Origin: Cyprinodon diabolis
Taxonomy: Eukaryota; Chordata; Actinopteri; Cyprinodontiformes; Cyprinodontidae
Direction of reading: 5' to 3'
NCBI GenBank assembly: GCA_030533445.1
Contig: CM060068.1
Span: 48,576,453-48,640,452 of the forward strand
DNA: 64,000 nucleotides
Below, piece after piece: positions 33,901-46,748 of the stretch (the stretch's first letter is position 1; the number at the start of each line of letters is the position of its first letter). The notes beneath the pieces were generated by a model. The model had not been told where the DNA came from. It was given only the letters and a program-made list of their open reading frames with translations, and made no database searches. The translations under genes were made by a program, and so were the position numbers.

Positions 33901-36900
33901 CCTGTCGTCTCTCTGGTTCTGCTCCACATGAAGGCCTGATTCCTGTCGTCTCTCTGGTTCTGCTCCACATGAAGGCCTGCTTCCTGTCGTTTCTCTGGTT
34001 CTGCTCCACATGAAGGCCTGCTTCCTGTCGTTTCTCTGGTTCTGCTCCACATGAAGGCTTGCTTCCTGTCGTCTTTTCTGGTTCCACTCCACATGAAGGC
34101 CTGCTTCCTGTCGTTTCTCTGGTTCTGCTCCACATGAAGGCCTGCTTCCTGTCGTTTCTCTGGTTCCGCTCCACATGAAGGCCTTCTTCCTGTCGTTTCT
34201 CTGGTTCCGCTCCACATGAAGGCCTGCTTCCTGTCGTCTCTCTGGTTCCGCTCCACATGAAGGCCTGCTTCCTGTCGTCTCTCTGGTTCCGCTCCACATG
34301 AAGGCCTGCTTCCAATCGTCTCTCTGGTTCTGGTCCACATGAAGGCCTACTTCCTGTCGTCTCTCTGGTTGTGGTCCACATGAAGGCCTGCTTCCTGTCG
34401 TCTCTCTGGTTCTGCTTCACATGAAGGCCTGCTTCCTGTTGTCTTTTCTGGTTCCGCTCCACATGAAGGCCTGCTTCCTGTCGTTTCTCTGGTTCTGCTC
34501 CACATGAAGGCCTGCTTCCTGTCATCTTTTCTGGTTCTGCTCCACATGAAGGCCTACTTCCTGTCGTCTCTCTGGTTCTCTCCATATGAAGGCCTACTTC
34601 CTGTCGTCTTTTCTGGTTCCGCTCCACATGAAGGCCTGCTTCCTGTCGTCTCTCTGGTTCTGCTTCACATGAAGGCCTGCTTCCTGTTGTCTTTTCTGGT
34701 TCCGCTCCACATGAAGGCCTGCTTCCTGTCGTTTCTCTGGTTCTGCTCCACATGAAGGCCTGCTTCCTGTCATCTTTTCTGGTTCTGCTCCACATGAAGG
34801 CCTACTTCCTGTCGTCTCTCTGGTTCTCTCCATATGAAGGCCTACTTCCTGTCGTCTTTTCTGGTTCCGCTCCACATGAAGGCCTGCTTCCTGTCGTTTC
34901 TCTGGTTCTGCTTCACATGAAGGCCTGCTTCCTGTCGTCTTTTCTGGTTCTGCTCAACATGAAGGCCTACTTCCTGTCGTCTCTGGTTCTGCTCCACATG
35001 AAGGCCTGCTTCCTGTCGTCTCTCTGGTTCTCTCCACATGAAGGCCTACTTCCTGTCGTCTCTCTGGTTCTGCTCCACATGAAGGCCTGCTTCCTGTCGT
35101 CTCTCTGGTTCTGCTCCACATGAAGGCCTGCTTCCTGTCATCTCTGGTTCTGCTCCACATGAAGGCCTACTTCCTGTCATCTCTGGTTCTGCTCCACATT
35201 AAGGCCTACTTCCTGTCATATCTGGTTCTGCTCCACATGAAGGCCTGCTTCCTGTCATCTTTTCTGCTTCTGCTCCACATGAAGGCCTACTTCCTGTCGT
35301 CTCTCTGGTTCTCTTCATATGAAGGCCTACTTCCTGTCGTCTTTTCTGGTTCCGCTCCACATGAAGGCCTGCTTCCTGTCGTTTCTCTGGTTCTGCTTCA
35401 CATAAAGGCCTGCTTCCTGTCGTCTTTTCTGGTTCCGCTCCACATCAAGGCCTGCTTCCTGTCGTCTTTTCTGGTTCTGCTCCACATGAAGGCCTGCTTC
35501 CTGTCGTCTCTCTGGTTCTCTCCACATGAAGGCCTACTTCCTGTCGTCTCTCTGGTTCTGCTCCACATGAAGGCCTGCTTCCTGTCATCTCTGGTTCTGC
35601 TCCACATGAAGGCCTGCTTCCTGTCGTCTCTCTGGTTCTGCTCCACATGAAGGCCTGCTCCCTTTCATCTCTGGTTCTGCTCCACATGAAGGCCTGCTTC
35701 CTGTCATCTCTGGTTCCGCTCCACATGAAGGCCTACGTCCTGTCGTCTCTCTAGTTCCGCTCCACATGAAGGCCTGCTTCCTGTCGTCTCTCTGGTTCCG
35801 CTCCACATGAAGGCCTGCTTCCTGTCGTCTCTCTGGTTCCGCTCCACATGAAGGCCTACTTCCTGTCGTCTCTCTGGTTCTGCTCCACATGAAGGCCTAC
35901 TTCCTGTCATCTCTGGTTCTGCTCCACATGAAGGCCTGCTTCTGTCATCTCTCTGGTTCTGCTCCACATGAAGGCCTACTTCCTGTCGTCTCTCTGGTTC
36001 TGCTCCACATGAAGGCCTACTTCCTGTCATCTCTGGTTCTGCTCCACAAGAATCCTGCTTCCTGTCGTCTCTCTGGTTCTCTCCACATGAAGGCCTACTT
36101 CCTGTCGTCTCTCTGGTTCTGCTCCACATGAAGGCCTACTTCCTGTCATCTCTGGTTCTGCTCCACAAGAATCCTGCTTCCTGTCGTCTCTCTGGTTCCA
36201 CTCCACATGAAGGCCTACTTCCTGTCGTCTCTGGTTCTGCTCCACATGAAGGCCTACTTCCTGTCGTCTCTGGTTCTGCTCCACATGAAGGCCTGCTTCC
36301 TGTCATCTCTCTGGTTCTGCTCCACATGAAGGCCTGCTTCCTGTCGTCTCTGGTTCTGCTCCACATGAAGGCCTGCTTCCTGTCGTCTCTCTGGTTCTCT
36401 CCACATGAAGGCCTGCTTCCTGTCGTCTCTGGTTCTGCTCCACATGAAGGCCTGCTTCCTGTCGACTCTCTGGTTCTCTCCACATGAAGGCCTACTTCCT
36501 GTCGTCTCTCTGGTTCTGCTCCACATGAAGGCCTTCTTCCTGTCGTCTCTCTGGTTCTGCTCCACATGAAGGCCTGCTTCCTGTCTTCTCTGGTTCTGCT
36601 CCACATGAAGGCCTGCTTCCTGTCGTCTCTGGTTCTGCTCCACATGAAGGCCTGCTTCCTGTCGTCTCTGGTTCTGCTCCACAAGAAGGCCTGCTTCCTG
36701 TCGTCTCTCTGGTTCTCTCCACATGAAGGCCTACTTCCTGTCGTCTCTCTGGTTCCGCTCCACATGAAGGCCTGCTTCCTGTCATCTCTGGTTCTGCTCC
36801 ACATGAAGGCCTGCTTCCTGTCGTCTCTCTGGTTCTCTCCACATGAAGGCCTACTTCCTGTCGTCTCTCTGGTTCTGCTCCACATGAAGGCCTGCTTCCT

Positions 36901-39900
36901 GTCGTTTCTCTGGTTCTGCTCCACATGAAGGCCTGCTTCCTGTTGTCTTTTCTGGTTCCGCTCCACATGAAGGCCTGCTTCCTGTCGTTTCTCTGGTTCT
37001 GCTCCACATGAAGGCCTGCTTCCTGTTGTCTTTTCTGGTTCTGCTCCACATGAAGGCCTGCTTCCTGTCGTTTCTCTGGTTCTGCTTCACATGAAGGCCT
37101 GCTTCCTGTCGTCTTTTCTGGTTCCGCTCCACATGAAGGCCTGCTTCGTGTCGTCTTTTCAGGTTCTGCTCCACATGAAGGCCTGCTTCCTGTCGTCTCT
37201 CTGGTTCTCTCCACATGAAGGCCTACTTCCTGTCGTCTCTCTGGTTCTGCTCCACATGAAGGCCTAGTTCCTGTCATCTCTGGTTCTGCTCCACATGAAG
37301 GCCTGCTTCCTGTCGTCTCTCTGGTTCTGCTCCACATAAAGGCCTGCTTCCTGTCATCTCTGGTTCTGCTCCACATGAAGGCCTGCTTCCTGTCATCTCT
37401 GGTTCTGCTCCACACGAAGGACTACGTCCTGTCGTCTCTCTGGTTCCGCTCCACATGAAGGCCTGCTTCCTGTCGTCTCTCTGGTTCCGCTCCACATGAA
37501 GGCCTGCTTCCTGTCATCTCTGGTTCTGCTCCACATGAAGGCCTGCTTCCTGTCATCTCTGGTTCTGCTCCACATGAAGGCCTGCTTCCTGTCGTCTCTC
37601 TGGTTCTCTCCACATGAAGGCCTACTTCCTGTCGTCTCTCTGGTTCTGCTCCACATGAAGGCCTACTTCCTGTCATCTCTGGTTCTGCTCCACATGAAGG
37701 CCTGCTTCCTGTCATCTCTCTGGTTCTGCTCCACATGAAGGCCTACTTCCTGTCGTCTCTCTGGTTCTGCTCCACATGAAGGCCTACTTCCTGTCATCTC
37801 TGGTTCTGCTCCACATGAAGAACTGCTTCCTGTCATCTCTGGTTCTGCTCCACATGAAGGCCTGCTTCCTGTCGTCTCTCTGGTTCTCTCCACATGAAGA
37901 TCTGCTCCCTTTCGTCTTTCTGGTTCTGCTCCACATGAAGGCCTACTTCCTGTCGTCTCTGGTTCTGCTCCACATGAAGGCCTACTTCCTGTCGTCTCTG
38001 GTTCTGCTCCACATGAAGGCCTGCTTCCTGTCATCTCTCTGGTTCTGCTCCACACGAAGGCCTGCTTCCTGTCGTCTCTGGTTCTGCTCCACATGAAGGC
38101 CTGCTTCCTGTCGTCTCTCTGGTTCTCTCCACATGAAGGCCTGCCTTCTGTCGTCTCTCTGGTTCTCTCCACATGAAGGACTACTTCCTGTCGTCTCTCT
38201 GGTTCTGCTCCACATGAAGGGCTTCTTCCTGTCGTCTCTCTGGTTCTGCTCCACATGAAGGCCTGCTTCCTGTCGTCTCTGGTTCTGCTCCACATGAAGG
38301 CCTGCTTCCTGTCGTCTCTGGTTCTGCTCCACATGAAGGCCTGCTTCCTGTCGTATCTGGTTCTGCTCCACAAGAAGGCCTGCTTCCTGTCGTCTCGCTG
38401 GTTCTCTCCACATGAAGGCCTACTTCCTGTCATCTCTCTGGTTCCGCTCCACATGAAGGCCTGCTTCCTGTCATCTCTGGTTCTGCTCCTGATGAAGGCC
38501 TGCTTCCTGCCGTCTCTCTGGTTCTCTCCACATGAAGGCCTACTTCCTGTCGTCTCTCTGGTTCTGCTCCACATGAAGGCCTGCTTCCTGTCATCTCTGG
38601 TTCTGCTCCACATGAAGGCCTGATTCCGGTCGTCTTTCTGGTTCTGCTCCACATGAAGGCCTACTTCCTGTCGTCTCTGGTTCTGCTCCACATGAAGGCC
38701 TGCTTCCTGTCATCTCTCTGGTTCTGCTCCACATGAAGGCCTACTTCCTGTCGTCTCTGGTTCTGCTCCACATGAAGGCCTGCTTCCTGTCATCTCTCTG
38801 GTTCTGCTCCACATGAAGGCCTACTTCCTGTCGTCTCTGGTTCTGCTCCACATGAAGGCCTGCTTCCTGTCATCTCTCTGGTTCTGCTCCACATGAAGGC
38901 CTACTTCCTGTCGTCTCTGGTTCTGCTCCACATGAAGGCCTACTTCCTGTCGTCTCTCTGGTTCTGCTCCACATGAAGGCCTACTTCCTGTCGTCTCTGG
39001 TTCTGCTCCACATGAAGGCCTACTTCCTGTCGTCTCTCTGGTTCTGCTCCACATGAAGGCCTACTTCCTGTCGTCTCTCTGGTTCTGCTCCACATGAAGG
39101 CCTACTTCCTGTCGTCTCTCTGTTTCTGCTCCACATTAAGGCCTACTTCCTGTCGTCTCTGGTTCTCTCCACATGAAGGCCTGCTTCCTGTCGTCTCTCT
39201 GGTTCTGCTCCACATGAAGGCCTACTTCCTGTCATCTCTGGTTCTGCTCGACATGAAGGCCTACTTCCTGTCGTCTCTGGTTCTGCTCCACATGAAGGCC
39301 TGCTTCCTGTCGTCTCTCTGGTTCTCTCCACATGAAGGCCTACTTCCTGTCGTCTCTCTGGTTCTGCTCCACATGAAGGCCTGCTTCCTGTCGTCTCTCT
39401 GGTTCTGCTCCACATGAAGGCCTGCTTCCTGTCATCTCTGGTTCTGCTCCACATGAAGGCCTACTTCCTGTCATCTCTGGTTCTGCTCCACATGAAGGCC
39501 TACTTCCTGTCATATCTGGTTCTGCTCCACATGAAGGCCTGCTTCCTGTCATCTCTGGTTAAGCTCCACATGAAGGCCTGCTTCCTGTCGTCTCTCTGGT
39601 TCTGCTCCACATGAAGGCCTGCTTCCTGTCGTCTATCTGGTTCCGCTCCACATGAAGGCCTGCTTCCTGTCGTCTCTCTGGTTCTCTCCACATGAAGGCC
39701 TACTTCCTGTCGTCTCTCTGGTTCCGCTCCACATGAAGGCCTACTTCCTGTCGTCTCTCTGGTTCCGCTCCACATGAAGGCCTGATTCCTGTCGTCTCTC
39801 TGGTTCTGCTCCACATGAAGGCCTGCTTCCTGTCGTTTCTCTGGTTCTGCTCCACATGAAGGCCTACTTCCTGTCGTCTCGCTGGTTCCGCTCCACATGA

Positions 39901-42900
39901 AGGCATTCTTCCTGTCGTCTCTCTTGTTCCGCTCCACATGAAGGCCTACTTCCTGTCGTCTCTCTGGTTCTGCTCCACATGAAGGCCTGATTCCTGTCGT
40001 GTCTCTGGTTCTGCTCCACATGAAGGCCTGCTTCCTGTCGTTTCTCTGGTTCTGCTCCACATGAAGATCTGCTTCCCGTCGTCTTTCTGGTTCTGCTCCA
40101 CATGAAGGCCTACTTCCTGTCGTCTCTGGTTCTGCTCCACATGAAGGCCTGCTTCCTGTCATCTCTCTGGTTCTGCTCCACATGAAGGCCTACTTCCTGT
40201 CGTCTCTGGTTCTGCTCCACATGAAGGCCTGCTTCCTGTCATCTCTCCGGTTCTGCTCCACATGAAGGCCTACTTCCTGTCGTCTCTGGTTCTGCTCCAC
40301 ATGAAGGCCTACTTCCTGTCGTCTCTCTGGTTCTGCTCCACATGAAGGCCTACTTCCTGTCGTCTCTGGTTCTGCTCCACATGAAGGCCTACTTCCTGTC
40401 GTCTCTCTGGTTCTGCTCCACATGAAGGCCTACTTCCTGTCGTCTCTCTGGTTCTGCTCCACATGAAGGCCTACTTCCTGTCGTCTCTCTGTTTCTGCTC
40501 CACATTAAGGCCTACTTCCTGTCGTCTCTGGTTCTCTCCACATGAAGGCCTGCTTCCTGTCGTCTCTCTGGTTCTGCTCCACATGAAGGCCTGCTTCCTG
40601 TCATCTCTCCGGTTCTGCTCCACATGAAGGCCTACTTCCTGTCGTCTCTGGTTCTGCTCCACATGAAGGCCTACTTCCTGTCGTCTCTCTGGTTCTGCTC
40701 CACATGAAGGCCTACTTCCTGTCGTCTCTCTGGTTCTGCTCCACATGAAGGCCTGCTTCCTGTCGTCTCTCTGGTTCTGCTCCACATGAAGGCCTGCTTC
40801 CTGTCATCTCTGGTTCTGCTCCACATGAAGGCCTACTTCCTGTCATCTCTGGTTCTGCTCCACATGAAGGCCTACTTCCTGTCATATCTGGTTCTGCTCC
40901 ACATGAAGGCCTGCTTCCTGTCATCTCTGGTTCTGCTCCACATGAAGGCCTGCTTCCTGTCGTCTCTCTGGTTCTGCTCCACATGAAGGCCTGCTTCCTG
41001 TCGTCTATCTGGTTCCGCTCCACATGAAGGCCTGCTTCCTGTCGTCTCTCTGGTTCTCTCCACATGAAGGCCTACTTCCTGTCGTCTCTCTGGTTCCGCT
41101 CCACATGAAGGCCTACTTCCTGTTGTTTCTCTGGTTCTGCTCCACATGAAGGCCTGCTTCCTGTCGTCTCTCTGGTTCTGCTCCATATGAAGGCCTGCTT
41201 CCTGTCGTTTCTCTGGTTCTGCTCCACATGAAGGCCTGCTTCCTGTCGTTTCTCTGGTTCCGCTCCACATGAAGGCCTACTTCCTGTCGTTTCTCTGGTT
41301 CCGCTCCACATGAAGGCCTGCTTCCTGTCGTCTCTCTGGTTCCGCTCCACATGAAGGCCTGCTTCCTGTCGTCTCTCTGGTTCCGCTCCACATGAAGGCC
41401 TGCTTCCTGTCGTCTCTCTGGTTCTGGTCCACATGAAGGCCTACTTCCTGTCGTCTCTCTGGTTGTGGTCCACATGAAGGCCTGCTTCCTGTCGTCTCTC
41501 TGGTTCTGCTTCACATGAAGGCCTGCTTCCTGTTGTCTTTTCTGGTTCCGCTCCACATGAAGGCCTGCTTCCTGTCGTTTCTCTGGTTCTGCTCCACATG
41601 AAGGCCTGCTTCCTGTCATCTTTTCTGGTTCTGCTCCACATGAAGGCCTACTTCCTGTCGTCTCTCTGGTTCTCTCCATATGAAGGCCTACTTCCTGTCG
41701 TCTTTTCTGGTTCCGCTCCACATGAAGGCCTGCTTCCTGTCGTCTCTCTGGTTCTGCTTCACATGAAGGCCTGCTTCCTGTTGTCTTTTCTGGTTCCGCT
41801 CCACATGAAGGCCTGCTTCCTGTCGTTTCTCTGGTTCTGCTCCACATGAAGGCCTGCTTCCTGTCATCTTTTCTGGTTCTGCTCCACATGAAGGCCTACT
41901 TCCTGTCGTCTCTCTGGTTCTCTCCATATGAAGGCCTACTTCCTGTCGTCTTTTCTGGTTCCGCTCCACATGAAGGCCTGCTTCCTGTCGTTTCTCTGGT
42001 TCTGCTTCACATGAAGGCCTGCTTCCTGTCGTCTTTTCTGGTTCTGCTCGACATGAAGGCCTACTTCCTGTCGTCTCTGGTTCTGCTCCACATGAAGGCC
42101 TGCTTCCTGTCGTCTCTCTGGTTCTCTCCACATGAAGGCCTACTTCCTGTCGTCTCTCTGGTTCTGCTCCACATGAAGGTCTGCTTCCTGTCGTTTCTCT
42201 GGTTCCGCTCCACATGAAGGCCTACTTCCTGTCGTTTCTCTGGTTCCGCTCCACATGAAGGCCTGCTTCCTGTCGTCTCTCTGGTTCCGCTCCACATGAA
42301 GGCCTGCTTCCTGTCGTCTCTCTGGTTCCGCTCCACATGAAGGCCTACTTCCTGTCGTCTCTCTGGTTCTGCTCCACATGAAGGCCTACTTCCTGTCGTC
42401 TCTCTGGTTCTGCTCCACATGAAGGCCTACTTCCTGTCGTCTCTCTGGTTCTGCTCCACATGAAGGCCTACTTCCTGTCGTCTCTCTGGTTCTGCTCCAC
42501 ATGAAGGCCTACTTCCTGTCGTCTCTCTGTTTCTGCTCCACATTAAGGCCTACTTCCTGTCGTCTCTGGTTCTCTCCACATGAAGGCCTGCTTCCTGTCG
42601 TCTCTCTGGTTCTGCTCCACATGAAGGCCTACTTCCTGTCATCTCTGGTTCTGCTCGACATGAAGGCCTACTTCCTGTCATCTCTGGTTCTGCTCCACAT
42701 GAAGGCCTACTTCCTGTCATATCTGGTTCTGCTCCACATGAAGGCCTGCTTCCTGTCATCTCTGGTTCTGCTCCACATGAAGGCCTGCTTCCTGTCGTCT
42801 CTCTGGTTCTGCTCCACATGAAGGCCTGCTTCCTGTCGTCTATCTGGTTCCGCTCCACATGAAGGCCTGCTTCCTGTCGTCTCTCTGGTTCTCTCCACAT

Positions 42901-45900
42901 GAAGGCCTACTTCCTGTCGTCTCTCTGGTTCCGCTCCACATGAAGGCCTACTTCCTGTCGTCTCTCTGGTTCCGCTCCACATGAAGGCCTGATTCCTGTT
43001 GTCTCTCTGGTTCTGCTCCACATGAAGGCCTGCTTCCTGTCGTTTCTCTGGTTCTGCTCCACATGAAGGCCTACTTCCTGTCGTCTCGCTGGTTCCGCTC
43101 CACATGAAGGCATTCTTCCTGTCGTCTCTCTTGTTCCGCTCCACATGAAGGCCTACTTACTGTCATCTCTCTGGTTCCGCTCCACATGAAGGACTACTTC
43201 CTGTCGTCTCTCTGGTTCTGCTCCACATGAAGGCCTGATTCCTGTCGTGTCTCTGGTTCTGCTCCACATGAAGGCCTGCTTCCTGTCGTTTCTCTGGTTC
43301 TGCTCCACATGAAGATCTGCTTCCCGTCGTCTTTCTGGTTCTGCTCCACATGAAGGCCTACTTCCTGTCGTCTCTGGTTCTGCTCCACATGAAGGCCTGC
43401 TTCCTGTCGTCTCTCTGGTTCTGCTCCACATGAAGGCCTACTTCCTGTCGTCTCTCTGGTTCTGCTCCACATGAAGGCCTACTTCCTGTCGTCTCTCTGT
43501 TTCTGCTCCACATTAAGGCCTACTTCCTGTCGTCTCTGGTTCTCTCCACATGAAGGCCTGCTTCCTGTCGTCTCTCTGGTTCTGCTCCACATGAAGGCCT
43601 ACTTCCTGTCATCTCTGGTTCTGCTCGACATGAAGGCCTACTTCCTGTCGTCTCTGGTTCTGCTCCACATGAAGGCCTGCTTCCTGTCGTCTCTCTGGTT
43701 CTCTCCACATGAAGGCCTACTTCCTGTCGTCTCTCTGGTTCTGCTCCACATGAAGGCCTGCTTCCTGTCGTCTCTCTGGTTCTGCTCCACATGAAGGCCT
43801 GCTTCCTGTCATCTCTGGTTCTGCTCCACATGAAGGCCTACTTCCTGTCATCTCTGGTTCTGCTCCACATGAAGGCCTACTTCCTGTCATATCTGGTTCT
43901 GCTCCACATGAAGGCCTGCTTCCTGTCATCTCTGGTTCTGCTCCACATGAAGGCCTGCTTCCTGTCGTCTCTCTGGTTCTGCTCCACATGAAGGCCTGCT
44001 TCCTGTCGTCTATCTGGTTCCGCTCCACATGAAGGCCTGATTCCTGTCGTCTCTCTGGTTCTGCTCCACATGAAGGCCTGCTTCCTGTCGTTTCTCTGGT
44101 TCTGCTCCACATGAAGGCCTACTTCCTGTCGTCTCGCTGGTTCCGCTCCACATGAAGGCATTCTTCCTGTCGTCTCTCTTGTTCCGCTCCACATGAAGGC
44201 CTACTTACTGTCATCTCTCTGGTTCCGCTCCACATGAAGGCCTACTTCCTGTCGTCTCTCTGGTTCTGCACATGAAGGCCTGCTTCCTGTCATCTCTGGT
44301 TCTGCTCCACATGAAGGCCTGCTTCCCGTCGTCTCTCTGGTTCTCTCCACATGAAGATCTGCTCCCTTTCGTCTTTCTGTTCTGCTCCACATGAAGGCCT
44401 GCTTCCTGTCGTCTTTTCTGGTTCCGCTCCACATGAAGGCCTGCTTCCTGTCGTCTTTTCTGGTTCTGCTCCACATGAAGGCCTGCTTCCTGTCGTTTCT
44501 CTGGTTCTGCTTCACATGAAGGCCTGCTTCCTGTCGTCTCTCTGGTTCTGCTCCACATGAAGGCCTACTTCCTGTCGTCTTTTCTGGTTCCGCTCCACAT
44601 GAAGGCCTGCTTCCTGTCGTCTTTTCTGGTTCTGCTCCACATGAAGGCCTGCTTCCTGTCGTTTCTCTGGTTCTGCTTCACATGAAGGCCTGCTTCCTGT
44701 CGTCTCTCTGGTTCTGCTCCACATGAAGGCCTACTTCCTGTCGTCTTTTCTGGTTCCGCTCCACATGAAGGCCTGCTTCCTGTCGTTTCTCTGGTTCTGC
44801 TCCACATGAAGGCCTGCTTCCTGTCGTCTTTTCTGGTTCCGCTCCACATGAAGGCCTGCTTCCTGTCGTCTTTTCTGGTTCTGCTCCACATGAAGGCCTA
44901 CTTCCTGTCGTCTCTCTGGTTCTCTCCACATGAAGGCCTACTTCCTGTCATCTCTCTGGTTCTCTCCACATGAAGGCCTACTTCCTGTCGTCTCTCTGGT
45001 TCTCTCCACATGAAGGCCTACTTCCTGTCGTCTCTCTGGTTCTCTCCACATGAAGGCCTGCTTCCTGTCGTCTCTCTGGTTCTGCTCCACATGAAGGCCT
45101 ACTTCCTGTCGTCTCTCTGGTTCTCTCCACATGAAGGCCTGCTTCCTGTCGTCTTTTCTGGTTCTGCTCCACATGAAGGCCTACTTCCTGTCGTCTCTCT
45201 GGTTCTCTCCACATGAAGGCCTACTTCCTGTCGTCTCTCTGGTTCTGCTCCACATGAAGGCCTACTTCCTGTCGTCTCTCTGGTTCTCTCCACATGAAGG
45301 CCTGCTTTCTGTCGTCTTTTCTGGTTCTGCTCCACATGAAGGCCTGCTTCCTGTCGTCTTTTCTGGTTCTGCTCCACATGAAGGCCTGCTTCCTGTCGTT
45401 TCTCTGGTTCTGCTTCACATGAAGGCCTGCTTCCTGTCGTCTCTCTGGTTCTGCTCCACATGAAGGCCTACTTCCTGTCGTCTTTTTTGGTTCCGCTCCA
45501 CATGAAGGCCTTCTTCCTGTCGTTTCTCTGATTCTGCTCCACATGAAGGCCTGCTTCCTGTCGTCTTTTCTGGTTCCGCTCCACATGAAGGCCTGCTTCC
45601 TGTCGTCTTTTCTGGTTCTGCTCCACATGAAGGCCTACTTCCTGTCGTCTCTCTGGTTCTCTCCACATGAAGGCCTACTTCCTGTCGTCTCTCTGGTTCT
45701 CTCCACATGAAGGCCTACTTCCTGTCGTCTCTCTTGTTCTCTCCACATGAAGGCCTACTTCCTGTCGTCTCTCTGGTTCTCTCCACATGAAGGCCTGCTT
45801 CCTGTCGTCTCTCTGGTTCTGCTCCACATGAAGGCCTACTTCCTGTCGTCTCTCTGGTTCTCTCCACATGAAGGCCTGCTTCCTGTCGTCTTTTCTGGTT

Positions 45901-46748
45901 CTGCTCCACATGAAGGCCTACTTCCTGTCGTCTCTCTGGTTCTCTCCACATGAAGGCCTACTTCCTGTCGTCTCTCTGGTTCTGCTCCAACATGAAGGCC
46001 TACTTCCTGTCGTCTCTCTGGTTCTCTCCACATGAAGGCCTGCTTCCTGTCGTCTTTTCTGGTTCTGCTCCACATGAAGGCCTACTTCCTGTCGTCTCTC
46101 TGGTTCTCTCCACATGAAGGCCTACTTCCTGTCGTCTCTCTGGTTCTGCTCCACATGAAGGCCTGCTTCCTGTCGTCTCTCTGGTTCTCTCCACATGAAG
46201 GCCTGCTTCCTGTCGTCTTTTCTGGTTCTGCTCCACATGAAGGCCTACTTCCTGTCGTCTCTCTGGTTCTGCTCCACATGAAGGCCTACTTCCTGTCGTC
46301 TCTCTGGTTCTCTCCACATGAAGGCCTACTTCCTGTCGTCTCTCTGGTTCTGCTCCACATGAAGGCCTACTTCCTGTCGTCTCTCTGGTTCTGCTCCACA
46401 TGAAGGCCTACTTCCTGTCGTCTCTCTGGTTCTCTCCACATGAAGGCCTACTTCCTGTCGTCTGTCGTCTCTCTGGTTCTGCTCCACATGAAGGCCTACT
46501 TCCTGTCGTCTCTCTGGTTCTGCTCCACATGAAGGCCTGCTTCCTGTCGTTTCTCTGGTTCTGCTCCACATGAAGGCCTACTTCCTGTCGTCTCTCTGGT
46601 TCTGCTCCACATGAAGGCCTACTTCCTGTCGTCTCTCTGGTTCTCTCCACATGAAGGCCTACTTCCTGTCGTCTCTCTGGTTCTGCTCCACATGAAGGCC
46701 TACTTCCTGTCGTCTCTCTGGTTCTGCTCCACATGAAGGCCTTCTTCC
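30929..46748 (+). repeat. About 41-bp minisatellite, about 390 units
   Basis: This 15.8-kb tandem array has a consensus with the core ctccacatgaaggcctgctt, then cctgtcgtctctctggttctg. Unit lengths are 38-42 because the ctctctgg, ctctgg, cttttctgg and ctctccac variants alternate. Each unit holds CACATG and a palindromic AGGCCT. Units reading tacttcctg carry an ETS-like CAGGAAGTA on the other strand. Variant programmes recur at multi-kb scale. The minus strand is stop-poor in all three frames, producing long frames (up to 342 codons) that cycle through MWSRTRETTGSRPSCGAEPE-like text. I treat these as non-coding. Confidence 0.96.

Noticed and set aside
30867..46734. Dozens of open frames on both strands (MWSRTRETTG..., MKACFLSSL...)
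   Set aside because: They are translations of the 41-bp minisatellite in different frames. Overlapping sense and antisense frames cannot all be genes, and no gene signals flank them.
6595..46748. Possible CRISPR array
   Set aside because: The repeats are directly contiguous with no unique spacers, the genome is eukaryotic, and no cas-like gene is present.
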